A stretch of DNA of 64,000 bases from Mycobacterium ahvazicum (GTDB taxonomy: Bacteria > Actinomycetota > Actinomycetes > Mycobacteriales > Mycobacteriaceae), in assembly GCF_900176255.2 (NCBI RefSeq), contig NZ_FXEG02000005.1, positions 372,001-436,000 of the forward strand, written 5' to 3'. The notes under the pieces are model-generated. The model did not search any database. It worked only from the letters and a program-made list of their open reading frames with translations, and was not told the DNA's origin. Of this stretch, positions 26,215 through 34,521 are shown in pieces. The translations under genes and the position numbers were made by a program. Positions within the stretch are counted from its first letter, which is position 1; every line of letters begins with the position of its first letter.

Positions 26215-26233
26215 AATCACGGCGAGCGTGATT
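26215..26233. promoter_or_regulatory. Inverted repeat AATCACG-N5-CGTGATT upstream of the thiolase operon
   Basis: Perfect 7-bp arms, 150 bp before the thiolase start. Symmetry and length fit a dimeric repressor site. A second perfect pair, CCCGTCGG (26313-26320) and CCGACGGG (26334-26341), lies closer to the start and would form an 8-bp stem in the transcript. Confidence 0.4.
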
Positions 26234-26382
26234 TGCCATGTTTGCCCGGCCCCGGGGATGGTAATGCCCCAACAGGGTGTGCGCGTCGGCCGGCCTACGC
26301 GCCCATCTAGGTCCCGTCGGTTCAGCCCGAGAGCCGACGGGTCCGCCATTTCTGGGGTCATCCAGGAGTACCGTGCGCTGGT

Positions 26383-27609
26383 ATGGACGGCTCGGCAAAC
26401 GTGTGGATCATCGGTGGTTACCAGAGCGACTTCGCTCGCAACCTCACGAAGGAGAACCGCGACTACGCGGCGTTGACCGAGGAGGTGGTCGACGGCACCC
26501 TCACCGCGGCCATGATGGACGCCTCCGACATCGGCGTGGTTCACGTCGCGAATGCCTTCGGCGAGATGTTCGCCAGCCAGGGCCACCTTGGCGCGATGCC
26601 GGCGACGGTGTGTGACGGGCTGTGGGACACCCCGGCGTCGCGGCACGAGGCCGCCTGCGCGTCCGGCAGTGTGGCGACCCTGTCGGCGATCGCCGACCTG
26701 CGCTCCGGTGCCTACGACACCGCGCTGGTGATCGGGATCGAGCTGGAGAAACCCGTGCCCGGCGACATCGCCGCGGTATATCTCGGCGCGGCAGCGTGGA
26801 CCGGACACGAGGGAGCCGACGCGCGCTATCTGTGGCCGTCGATGTTCGCACAGGTCGCTGACGAGTACGACCGGCGCTACGGCTTGGACGACAGCCATCT
26901 GCGGGCCATCGCGCAGCTCAACTTCGTTAACGCGCGGCGCAACCCCAACGCTCAGACCCGCGCATGGAGCATCCCCGACCCGATCACCGCCGACGACGCG
27001 ACCAACCCGGTCACCGAGGGCCGGCTGCGCCGCTACGACTGCAGCCAAATGACCGACGGCGGAGCGGGATTGGTGTTGGTCAACGACGCCTATCTGCGCG
27101 ATCATCCCGACGTGCGCCCGATCGGCCGCATCGAGGGCTGGGGGCATCGCACCGTCGGGCTGGGGCTGCAGCAGAAACTCGACCGCGCCGCTGACGACCC
27201 GTACGTGATGCCGCACGTGCGTTCGGCGGTGCTCGATGCGTTGGCGCGCGCACGGGTGGCGCTCGACGACATGGACGGGTTCGAGGTGCACGACTGCTTC
27301 ACGCCCAGCGAGTACCTGGCCATCGACCACATCGGACTGACCGGACCGGGGGAGGCATGGAAGGCCATCGAGAACGGGGAGATCGAGATCGGGGGGCGGC
27401 TCCCGATCAACCCCAGCGGTGGGCTGATCGGCGGTGGACACCCGGTTGGGGCCTCCGGCGTGCGAATGCTGCTGGACGCGGCCAAGCAGGTCAGCGGCGG
27501 CGCCGGGGACTATCAGGGCGAGGGCGCGAAGACGTTCGGGGCGCTGAACTTCGGCGGCAGCACCGCCACGACGGTCAGCTTCGTGGTGGGCACAACCAAA
27601 GGCGCATGA
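26383..27609 (+). CDS. Thiolase-fold acetyl-CoA acetyltransferase / lipid-transfer-like protein (Rv0914c type)
   Basis: 408-residue thiolase-superfamily protein. The nucleophile region is EAACASGSVAT (Cys near residue 92), and the C-terminal signature GGLIGGGHPVGASGVRM holds the His; DCFTPSEYLA replaces the usual thiolase NEAF-type loop, as in sterol-carrier-linked thiolases. It probably cleaves or forms a C-C bond in beta-oxidation of a long-chain or sterol-like acyl-CoA. It ends 1 bp before the carotenoid oxygenase ATG, so the two are co-transcribed, as with Rv0914c-Rv0913c. Confidence 0.9.
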   Translation: MDGSANVWIIGGYQSDFARNLTKENRDYAALTEEVVDGTLTAAMMDASDIGVVHVANAFGEMFASQGHLGAMPATVCDGLWDTPASRHEAACASGSVATLSAIADLRSGAYDTALVIGIELEKPVPGDIAAVYLGAAAWTGHEGADARYLWPSMFAQVADEYDRRYGLDDSHLRAIAQLNFVNARRNPNAQTRAWSIPDPITADDATNPVTEGRLRRYDCSQMTDGGAGLVLVNDAYLRDHPDVRPIGRIEGWGHRTVGLGLQQKLDRAADDPYVMPHVRSAVLDALARARVALDDMDGFEVHDCFTPSEYLAIDHIGLTGPGEAWKAIENGEIEIGGRLPINPSGGLIGGGHPVGASGVRMLLDAAKQVSGGAGDYQGEGAKTFGALNFGGSTATTVSFVVGTTKGA

Positions 27610-27610
27610 C

Positions 27611-29137
27611 ATGGACTTGCAGAACGACGTGACGATCGTCGGCAAGTTCTTGTCGACACTGCCCGAAGAAGACGACCACCCGTACCGGACCGGCCCGTGG
27701 CGGCCCCAGACCACCGAGTGGGACGCCAACGATCTGATCGCGGTGGAGGGGGAAATCCCGGTCGACCTGGATGGGATCTACCTGCGCAACACCGAGAACC
27801 CGCTGCATCCGGCAATCAAGACGTATCACCCGTTCGACGGTAACGGCATGGTGCACGTGGTCGGCTTCCGCGATGGAAAAGCCTTCTACCGCAATCGCTT
27901 TATTCGCACCGACGGCTTTCTGGCCGAAAACGACGCCGGGCAGCCGCTCTGGCCGGGCCTGGCCGAACCGGTGCAGTTGGCTCAGCGCGCAGAGGGCTGG
28001 GGCGCGCGCACGAAGATGAAAGACGCGTCGAGCACCGATGTCATCGTGCACCGCGGAATCGCACTCACCAGCTTCTACCAGTGCGGCGATCTGTACCGGA
28101 TCGACCCGTACTCGGCCAACACCCTCGGCAAGGAAAGCTGGAACGGGCGCTTTCCCCGCGACTGGGGCGTCTCCGCACATCCCAAGGTGGACAACAAAAC
28201 TGGAGAACTGCTGTTCTTCAATTACAGCAAGCAGGACCCGTACATGCGCTACGGCGTGGTCGACGAAGCCAACGAGCTGGCCCATTACGTCGACATCCCG
28301 CTGCCCGGCCCGCGTCTGCCCCATGACATGGCGTTCACCGAAAACTACGCCATCCTCAACGATTTCCCGTTGTTCTGGGATCCGCGGCTGCTCGAACACG
28401 ACGTGCACCTACCCCGCTTCTACCCCGATATTCCGTCGCGCTTCGCGGTGATCCCACGCCGCGGATCGACCGCCGACATCCAGTGGTTCGAAGCGGACCC
28501 GACGTTCGTGCTGCACTTCACCAACGCCTACGAGGACGGCGACGAGATCGTGCTGGACGGCTTCTTCGAGGGCGATCCGCAACCGCTTGACACCGGAGGA
28601 ACCAAGTGGGACAAGCTATTTCGCTTCCTCGCACTGGACCGCTTGCAGGCCCGGCTGCACCGCTGGCGTTTCAACCTGGTCACCGGCGCGGTCAAAGAGG
28701 AGCAATTGTCGGACTCGATCACCGAGTTCGGCACGATCAACGCCGACTACGCGGGCGGCAGCTACCGCTACACCTACGCCGCCACCGGGAAGCCGGGCTG
28801 GTTCCTGTTCGACGGGCTGGTCAAACACGACCTGCGCACCGGGAGCCAGGAGAGCATCTCGTTCGGCGACGGCGTCTACGGCAGTGAAACCGCGATGGCG
28901 CCCCGGGTGGGTGCGACCGGTGAAGACGACGGCTACCTGGTCACCCTCACCACCGACATGAACACCGACGCCTCCTACTGCGTGGTGTTCGACGCGGCTC
29001 GCGTCACCGACGGCCCGGTATGCAAACTACAACTGCCGGAACGTATTTCGAGCGGAACACATTCGACGTGGGCGCCCGGTGCCCAACTGCGCCGCTGGGA
29101 CTCTGCCGAGTCGGCGCCGTCCGCCGTGGGCCTGTGA
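27611..29137 (+). CDS. Carotenoid cleavage dioxygenase family protein (Rv0913c type)
   Basis: 508-residue seven-bladed propeller enzyme of the carotenoid/apocarotenoid or lignostilbene oxygenase family, using non-haem Fe(II) to split a C=C bond. Iron-ligand His candidates are seen in VSAHPK, PHDMAFTENYAI, VLHFTNAYEDGDEIVLDGF and SSGTHSTWAPG; FDGNGMVHVV is the conserved N-terminal blade motif. M. tuberculosis has a related enzyme (Rv0654) acting on apocarotenals and stilbenoids; the substrate here is unknown. Translation is probably coupled to the upstream thiolase gene (1-bp gap). Confidence 0.92.
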   Translation: MDLQNDVTIVGKFLSTLPEEDDHPYRTGPWRPQTTEWDANDLIAVEGEIPVDLDGIYLRNTENPLHPAIKTYHPFDGNGMVHVVGFRDGKAFYRNRFIRTDGFLAENDAGQPLWPGLAEPVQLAQRAEGWGARTKMKDASSTDVIVHRGIALTSFYQCGDLYRIDPYSANTLGKESWNGRFPRDWGVSAHPKVDNKTGELLFFNYSKQDPYMRYGVVDEANELAHYVDIPLPGPRLPHDMAFTENYAILNDFPLFWDPRLLEHDVHLPRFYPDIPSRFAVIPRRGSTADIQWFEADPTFVLHFTNAYEDGDEIVLDGFFEGDPQPLDTGGTKWDKLFRFLALDRLQARLHRWRFNLVTGAVKEEQLSDSITEFGTINADYAGGSYRYTYAATGKPGWFLFDGLVKHDLRTGSQESISFGDGVYGSETAMAPRVGATGEDDGYLVTLTTDMNTDASYCVVFDAARVTDGPVCKLQLPERISSGTHSTWAPGAQLRRWDSAESAPSAVGL

Positions 29138-29168
29138 ACCCCCCGACTCGGCGACACGTCATCATAGG

Positions 29169-29660
29169 ATGGCAATGAACTCCGAAAAGCCCCGCCGGAC
29201 CACACACTGGCCCATGCAATTGGCCCCGATCGGCGCCATCCGTTTCGCCCGCAGGTCGTCGAATTTCGAAGCGACCGTGCGGTTTTACCGTGAGCTGGTG
29301 GGTTTGCCGCTCTTCGAGACGTTCGAGGCCAGCTATGGCAGCAACGGCGCGATTTTCGGCTTGCCCAGCTGGAACCTGACGATGGAGATCGTCGCGGCCC
29401 CCGACGGCGACGTCGCCGTCGATCATCACGAACAGCTGTGCCTGTACTTTCCAGACGAGCAGTCTCAGCGCGCCGCGATCGCGCGCCTACGCGATGCCGG
29501 GGTTGAAGAGGTAGAACAGCATCCGTACTGGGCAGCAACCGGTGCGGTCACCTATCGCGACCCCGACGGTCGCGAGGTCGTGTTCGCGCCGTTCGTGTTC
29601 GGGGTCAACGAGCCCGCCGACAGCTCCGTGTCGGGCAAACACGAGTTTCCGTCGCGCTGA
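29169..29660 (+). CDS. VOC/glyoxalase-family protein
   Basis: About 163 residues with one vicinal-oxygen-chelate domain: RFARRSSNFEATVRFYRELV, DGDVAVDHHEQLCLYF and YRDPDGREVVFAPF are typical beta-alpha-beta-beta-beta segments. Such proteins are metal-dependent dioxygenases, isomerases or resistance proteins; nothing shows which. ATG 29169 or 29175 is the start. It follows the carotenoid oxygenase by 31 bp and converges with a small membrane protein gene. Confidence 0.82.
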   Translation: MAMNSEKPRRTTHWPMQLAPIGAIRFARRSSNFEATVRFYRELVGLPLFETFEASYGSNGAIFGLPSWNLTMEIVAAPDGDVAVDHHEQLCLYFPDEQSQRAAIARLRDAGVEEVEQHPYWAATGAVTYRDPDGREVVFAPFVFGVNEPADSSVSGKHEFPSR

Positions 29661-29664
29661 GGTC

Positions 29665-30099
29665 TCACCGCCGGGCGCGGCCGGCCATGACGGCGGCGAT
29701 CAGCGATGCCACCGAGCACGCGACCGCGCCCAGCGCGGCGATCCCGCCGACATAGAGCCCGTACTCCGCGGACACCGGCGGGTTGACGTTGAGCTTGTAG
29801 TACCAGACCACCAGCGCCACGATGAGCAGTGAAATCACCAGCGCGGCAATTGAAGCAATCCGCATCGACAGGCCGCGGGCCACCATTGCCCCGGCCACCA
29901 GCAAGGCCGAGGACAGCAGCACGATCAGCTGGCCCGCGCCGAATCCCGGGGGAAGCTGCAGACTGCCGTGCTTGCCCCCGATCGCGCTGGCCCAGCCGCC
30001 GCCACCCACCGACGTCGTCAGCCACGGCATCCAGGCACTGGTCGAAACGACCAGGGCAAACAACGCCACCAGCCATCCAGGACGCAGGCGGCGGGTCAT
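29665..30099 (-). CDS. Four-helix membrane protein (Rv0912 type)
   Basis: 144-residue integral membrane protein with four hydrophobic helices (about residues 8-28, 52-75, 78-100 and 112-138) and an extracytoplasmic Gly-rich loop after helix 1. No enzyme motif is seen and its function is unknown. It matches Rv0912 in size and place, and is the last gene of a leftward series from 36098. The start ATG at 30099 leaves a 56-bp gap to the methyltransferase. Confidence 0.82.
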   Translation of the reverse strand: MTRRLRPGWLVALFALVVSTSAWMPWLTTSVGGGGWASAIGGKHGSLQLPPGFGAGQLIVLLSSALLVAGAMVARGLSMRIASIAALVISLLIVALVVWYYKLNVNPPVSAEYGLYVGGIAALGAVACSVASLIAAVMAGRARR

Positions 30100-30155
30100 G
30101 GGTGCGACCTTAATAGGGCGCTGGACGCAGCGCCCGCTTGCCACGCTCGGGATCC

Positions 30156-31403
30156 TCAGGCCGGAGGTTTGACGGCGAGGATCTGGTCCACGCCCATCCG
30201 TCCTTGCTCGAAGGCCAGCATGCCGCCGGCCAGATACAGCCGCCACACGCGGGCGACTTCCTCCCCCAGCAGCGCCACGAATTCGTCGAAGCGCTCGTCC
30301 AGCGTCGCGATCCAGCACTGCGCGGTGCGGGCGTAGTGCTCGCGCATCGCCTGAACCGACGCAATCTCGAAGTCGCCGTCCTGCAGGTAGCGCAACGTCT
30401 GCCAGAGCGGTCGCATGTGCATGTCGGCCGCGATGTAGGCCTCGATGAACGCTCCCCCGCCCGGCGCCGCGTCGGCCCGCCGCGACATCTGTTGCAGCAA
30501 CAGCCGGCCGCCGGGTCGCAGCGCGCGGCGCAGGATCCGCACGTAGGCGGGATACCACTGTTCGCCGACGTGTTCGCCCATCTCGATGGAGCCGACGGAG
30601 TCGAAGACACCCGCCCACTGCGGGTCATTGCCGAAGTCGCGGTAATCCTGCAGCCGAACCTCGATGGCCTCATCCAGACCGCGCTCGGCGGCGCGGGCCG
30701 CGATGAATTCGCGCTGCTGGCCCGACAACGTGATACCGGTGGCGCGTACGCCGTAGCGCTGTGCGGCGTACAGGATCAGCGAACCCCAGCCGCATCCCAC
30801 GTCCAGCAGGCGCATGCCCGGTTCGAGCCCGAGCTTGCGACAGATCAGATCCAGCTTCGCGGTTTGGGCGTCGTGTAGCGGTTGTCCTGCATCGGTGAAA
30901 TACGCCGACGAGTAAGCCATATGCTCATCGAGCAGCAGGCGATAGAAGTCGTTGGACAGGTCGTAGTGATGGGCGATCACCGCCCGGTCGCGCCGTCGGC
31001 TGTGCAATCGCCCGGACAACCGCGCCTCGCTGGCCGGGGTTCTCGGCGGCGGCCCGAGCGCCCCGAGCCGCGCAGCGCGCAGGACCGCCGCCATCGCGGC
31101 CCGCGGGGAGATCGAGACGCGCTCGCGCTCGCCCGCGTGGCGCCAGGCCCGCCGCAGGCCGTCGGCCAGGTCACCCTCGACATCGATATCGCCGGTCACA
31201 TACGCACGGGCTAAGCCGAGTTCGCCGGGACACCAGAGCAATCGGCGCAATGCGCGACGCGAACGGACCACCAGGACCGGGCCGTCTGGGTCGTTTAGGG
31301 GCCCAGCCTCGCTGCCATCCCAGGCGCGCAGCCTGACCGGCAGCTCGACACCGACGGTGGTTGCAAGCAGGTCCGCCAGACAGTCAGCGGCCGGCGCCGC
31401 CAT
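30156..31403 (-). CDS. Cyclopropane-fatty-acyl-phospholipid synthase-type methyltransferase
   Basis: 415-residue SAM-dependent methyltransferase. The N-terminal lipid-binding extension (about 1-130) is followed by HYDLSNDFYRLLLDEHMAYS, the SAM-site LLDVGCGWGSL (about residue 200) and SIEMGEHVGEQ. It resembles CFA synthase/UfaA1-type enzymes that modify the double bond of oleoyl phospholipids, in mycobacteria leading to cyclopropane or 10-methyl (tuberculostearic) chains. It overlaps the upstream SRPBCC gene by 20 bp, so it is co-transcribed with the toxin/antitoxin pair and ctpE. Confidence 0.9.
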   Translation of the reverse strand: MAAPAADCLADLLATTVGVELPVRLRAWDGSEAGPLNDPDGPVLVVRSRRALRRLLWCPGELGLARAYVTGDIDVEGDLADGLRRAWRHAGERERVSISPRAAMAAVLRAARLGALGPPPRTPASEARLSGRLHSRRRDRAVIAHHYDLSNDFYRLLLDEHMAYSSAYFTDAGQPLHDAQTAKLDLICRKLGLEPGMRLLDVGCGWGSLILYAAQRYGVRATGITLSGQQREFIAARAAERGLDEAIEVRLQDYRDFGNDPQWAGVFDSVGSIEMGEHVGEQWYPAYVRILRRALRPGGRLLLQQMSRRADAAPGGGAFIEAYIAADMHMRPLWQTLRYLQDGDFEIASVQAMREHYARTAQCWIATLDERFDEFVALLGEEVARVWRLYLAGGMLAFEQGRMGVDQILAVKPPA

Positions 31404-31857
31404 GTCCGTTGCGGCCGGGATCGGGAGCGGTGAACACGGTGACGAATCTTTCCAGGGATTCGTTGATGTCGCTTCGCAGCGCGGCGGCCACGATCATGCC
31501 GATCGGGCCGAACAGCGCAGGGCCGCCGAGGTGCACGTCGAAGCTCACGACCGAGCCATCGTCTTTCGGCTTGACCTTCGCCAGCAGCTTGACCTTCACG
31601 CCTCCGACACCGTCGCCGTTGAGTGTCATGGCTTCGGGCGGCTTGTAGTGCACGATCGTCCACTTGATCCGGTTGAGCATGCCCTTGACCTCGACGATCG
31701 ATTCGATGATCGTCCCCTTTTGCAGGTCGTCGGGCAGCTTGCTGCGCCACACCCGGTGGATGCTCAGCCAGTCCTTGAAGCGCGACAGGTCAGACGCGTG
31801 CGTCCAGGCCTGTTCTGGCGACAGGGGCACGTCGATGGATCCGGAAAGTTTCGCCAT
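31384..31857 (-). CDS. SRPBCC-fold protein, Rv0910-type toxin
   Basis: 157 residues with a START/SRPBCC helix-grip fold (MAKLSGSIDVPLSPEQAWTH start, a beta-rich middle and a long C-terminal helix ALRSDINESLERFVTVF), which normally binds a hydrophobic ligand. Its M. tuberculosis counterpart Rv0910 has been listed as the toxin of a toxin-antitoxin pair with Rv0909; the mechanism is unclear and the lipid-binding fold makes another role possible. It starts 3 bp after the antitoxin stop and overlaps the methyltransferase start. Confidence 0.88.
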   Translation of the reverse strand: MAKLSGSIDVPLSPEQAWTHASDLSRFKDWLSIHRVWRSKLPDDLQKGTIIESIVEVKGMLNRIKWTIVHYKPPEAMTLNGDGVGGVKVKLLAKVKPKDDGSVVSFDVHLGGPALFGPIGMIVAAALRSDINESLERFVTVFTAPDPGRNGHGGAGR

Positions 31858-31860
31858 GTG

Positions 31861-32049
31861 CTAGTTCTGCTGGTCGCCCGGAGCCGCAGACCCAGCGGCC
31901 TTCTTGGCCTCTTCGGCCACCTTGTGGATGGTGTCGGAGTACTTGCCGCCGGTCTTGTCGTCGACGAACTCACCGGCCTTGTCGATCGCGGTCTCGACCT
32001 TGTCGGCGTTCTGCGCCAACAGGTCCTTTGCCTTGTCCAGGAATCCCAT
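31861..32049 (-). CDS. Rv0909-type antitoxin
   Basis: 62-residue, highly charged Lys/Ala/Asp-rich helical protein (MGFLDKAKDLLAQNADKVET start). It has the form of the Rv0909/MT0933-like antitoxin family and sits directly before the Rv0910-type gene. It resembles small stress-type helical proteins, so a toxin-neutralizing role rests mainly on the neighbour and on the M. tuberculosis pair. ATG at 32049 has GGAAGGA upstream. Confidence 0.88.
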   Translation of the reverse strand: MGFLDKAKDLLAQNADKVETAIDKAGEFVDDKTGGKYSDTIHKVAEEAKKAAGSAAPGDQQN

Positions 32050-32109
32050 GCGCTGTCCTTCCCCGCCGATCCCCGGGGCCGCCGGGGATCCTGCTTTGCT
32101 GGTAAAACC

Positions 32110-34521
32110 CTACTGGCCGAAGTCCGCCCTGGCGCCATCGGCCTCGTCGGCCGTCCGCCACAACCGGGGCTCGATGTCGAGCATTCTGGCCCCGATCCAC
32201 CACGTCGCCTCGATCGCCGCGGCGCCCAATGCACCGATCCCCAGCGCGGTCGACGTCACGGCCGGATTCGACGGATCGAGCAGAAACTTCTCCTGCGCCA
32301 GCGGGATGCTGAAGATCGCGAGGTACGCCAGGCCGCAGGCCGTGATCAGCGCGACCCGCCACCACTGGTAGGGACGCGCCACCACCGCCAGCACCCAGAG
32401 CGCGGTCACCAGCAGCGTGATCAGCGCGGCGGTCGACGCCTGGTCCTGTTCGGTGAAGGTGGCATGCCGGCCGTGGTAGGCCACCAGGTAGGAGACGAAA
32501 GTCGCGGTGCCGACGATCAATCCGGACGGCAGCGCCGAGGTCAGCACCCGCCTGACGAAGCCGGGATAGGCGCGCTCGTTGTTGGGCGCCAGCGACAGGA
32601 CGAACGACGGGATCCCGATGGTGAACCAGGCGGCGATCGTGACGTGGATCGGCTGAAACGGGTACAGCAGCGGATCGGCTCCGAGGGGTTTGGCCAACAG
32701 GCATTCGATACCCACGAACAACGCCAGCAGCACCGAGTACACCGTTTTGGTCAGAAACAGGTTGGCCACCCGCTCGATGTTGCCGATCACCCGCCGGCCT
32801 TCGCCGACGACGTACGGCAGCGTCGCGAACTTGTTGTCCAGCAACACGATCTGCGCCACCGCGCGCGACGCCGGGCTTCCCGCACCCATCGCCACGCCGA
32901 TGTCGGCGTCCTTGAGCGCCAGCACGTCGTTGACGCCGTCGCCGGTCATCGCCACGGTGTGCCCGTGCGCTTGCAGGGCGTGCACAATGGCCCGTTTCTG
33001 ATCGGGCCGCACCCGGCCGAAGGTGGTGTAGGCGTCCAGCGTGTCAGCCAATTCGTCTGGCTCCGTCGGCAATTGGCGGGCATCGACAGCCTCGCCGTGC
33101 AGCCCGAGCTTGGCCGCGACAGCGCCGACCGATACCGCGTTGTCACCAGAAATCACCTTCACCGAAACATCTTGGGCGGCAAAGTACTCCACTGTTTCGC
33201 GGGCATCCGGGCGTATTTTCTGCTCGAGCACCACCAGCGCGACCGGCGTGACCTGTCCCGGCGCGTCGGGGTGGTCCACGGCGACATCGGCGGCGCCGAG
33301 CAGCAGTACCCGCAATCCCTGGGCGCCGATCCGTTCGGCCTGTGCGGCCGCGGCCGAAGCCGGATCGAGTAATACGTCCGGCGCGCCGATCACCCAGTTG
33401 CCGTGGTCGGCGTAGGACACGCCGCTCCATTTGGTGACCGACTTGAACGGTGCTGTGGCGGTGGCGATCCAGCCGGGTGGCCGGTCAAAGGTTTCGGCGA
33501 TCGCCCGCATGCTGGCATTGGGGCGAGGGTCGGCCGCGGCCAGCGCGGCCAGCGCGTCGGGCATGGTCTTGTTGCCGGTGAGTTCGACGACGTCGCGGAC
33601 CCGCATGCCGCTTTCGGTCAGCGTGCCGGTTTTGTCGGCGCACACCACGTCGACACGGGCCAATCCCTCGATCGCGGGCAATTCCTGTACCAGGCAACGA
33701 CGTTGCCCGAGCCTGATGACACCGACCGCGAACGCGATCGAGGTCATCAGCACCAGGCCCTCGGGCACCATCGGCACCAGCGCGCCGACCGTGCGCAGCA
33801 CCGACTGCCGCCAGCCCGCATGCGTGGTGGTGAACAGCTGCGTGTAGATCGTCAGCAGGCCGGCCGGCACCAACAGATAGGTGATGAACTGCAGAATCCG
33901 GTTAATGCCGTTGCGCAGCTCGGATTTCACCAGGGTGAACTTGCTGGCTTCCTCGGCGAGCTTGGCGGCATAGGCCGCCGGACCGACCTTGGTGGCGCGA
34001 TAGGCACCGGTGCCGGCGACGACGAAACTCCCCGACATGACGGCGTCGCCGACGTTCTTGCCGATCGGGTCCGCCTCGCCGGTCAGCAGCGATTCGTCGA
34101 CCTCCAGGTTGTCTGCCTCGAGCACCTCTCCGTCGACGACGATCTGGTCTCCGGGACCGAGCTCGATGACGTCGTCGAGCACCACCTCGCCGGGCAGCAG
34201 TACCGCGGTCCCGGATTGCCTGCGCACCAGAGGTTTTGCCTGACCGACGATCGCGAGGGCGTCCAGCGTCTGTTTGGCCCGGATCTCCTGAATCATGCCG
34301 ATGACGCTGTTGGCGATGATCAGCAGGCCGAACAGCCCGTTGATGACCGAGCCGGTCGCGAGCACGATCGCCAGCAGCACGCCCAGGATCGCGTTGATGC
34401 GCGTGAAGACGTTGGCCCGGACGATGTCCGCGGTGCTGCGGGCCGCGCGTGCCGGCACCGCGTTGCTGTGACCGTCGGCTACCCGCTGCGCCACCTCTGC
34501 ATCGGTTAGCCCGGGATTCAT
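32110..34521 (-). CDS. ctpE: P-type cation ATPase CtpE (calcium)
   Basis: 803-residue P-type ATPase in the inner membrane. The phosphorylation motif is DKTGTLT with Asp296, the actuator motif is LLTGEA (near 147) and the hinge TGDGVNDVLALKDADIG is complete; about ten helices, with MVPEGLVLMTSI in helix 4. CtpE of mycobacteria has been reported as a Ca2+ transporter needed for envelope integrity. Its ATG overlaps the stop of the serine hydrolase gene (ATGA), so translation is coupled; the antitoxin gene follows 60 bp downstream. Confidence 0.96.
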   Translation of the reverse strand: MNPGLTDAEVAQRVADGHSNAVPARAARSTADIVRANVFTRINAILGVLLAIVLATGSVINGLFGLLIIANSVIGMIQEIRAKQTLDALAIVGQAKPLVRRQSGTAVLLPGEVVLDDVIELGPGDQIVVDGEVLEADNLEVDESLLTGEADPIGKNVGDAVMSGSFVVAGTGAYRATKVGPAAYAAKLAEEASKFTLVKSELRNGINRILQFITYLLVPAGLLTIYTQLFTTTHAGWRQSVLRTVGALVPMVPEGLVLMTSIAFAVGVIRLGQRRCLVQELPAIEGLARVDVVCADKTGTLTESGMRVRDVVELTGNKTMPDALAALAAADPRPNASMRAIAETFDRPPGWIATATAPFKSVTKWSGVSYADHGNWVIGAPDVLLDPASAAAAQAERIGAQGLRVLLLGAADVAVDHPDAPGQVTPVALVVLEQKIRPDARETVEYFAAQDVSVKVISGDNAVSVGAVAAKLGLHGEAVDARQLPTEPDELADTLDAYTTFGRVRPDQKRAIVHALQAHGHTVAMTGDGVNDVLALKDADIGVAMGAGSPASRAVAQIVLLDNKFATLPYVVGEGRRVIGNIERVANLFLTKTVYSVLLALFVGIECLLAKPLGADPLLYPFQPIHVTIAAWFTIGIPSFVLSLAPNNERAYPGFVRRVLTSALPSGLIVGTATFVSYLVAYHGRHATFTEQDQASTAALITLLVTALWVLAVVARPYQWWRVALITACGLAYLAIFSIPLAQEKFLLDPSNPAVTSTALGIGALGAAAIEATWWIGARMLDIEPRLWRTADEADGARADFGQ

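Noticed and set aside
25513..27729. 738-codon leftward frame
   Set aside because: Antisense to the MFS and thiolase genes, which have clear families.
31357..33372. 671-codon rightward frame
   Set aside because: Antisense to the toxin pair and ctpE; low-complexity Arg/Gln-rich translation.
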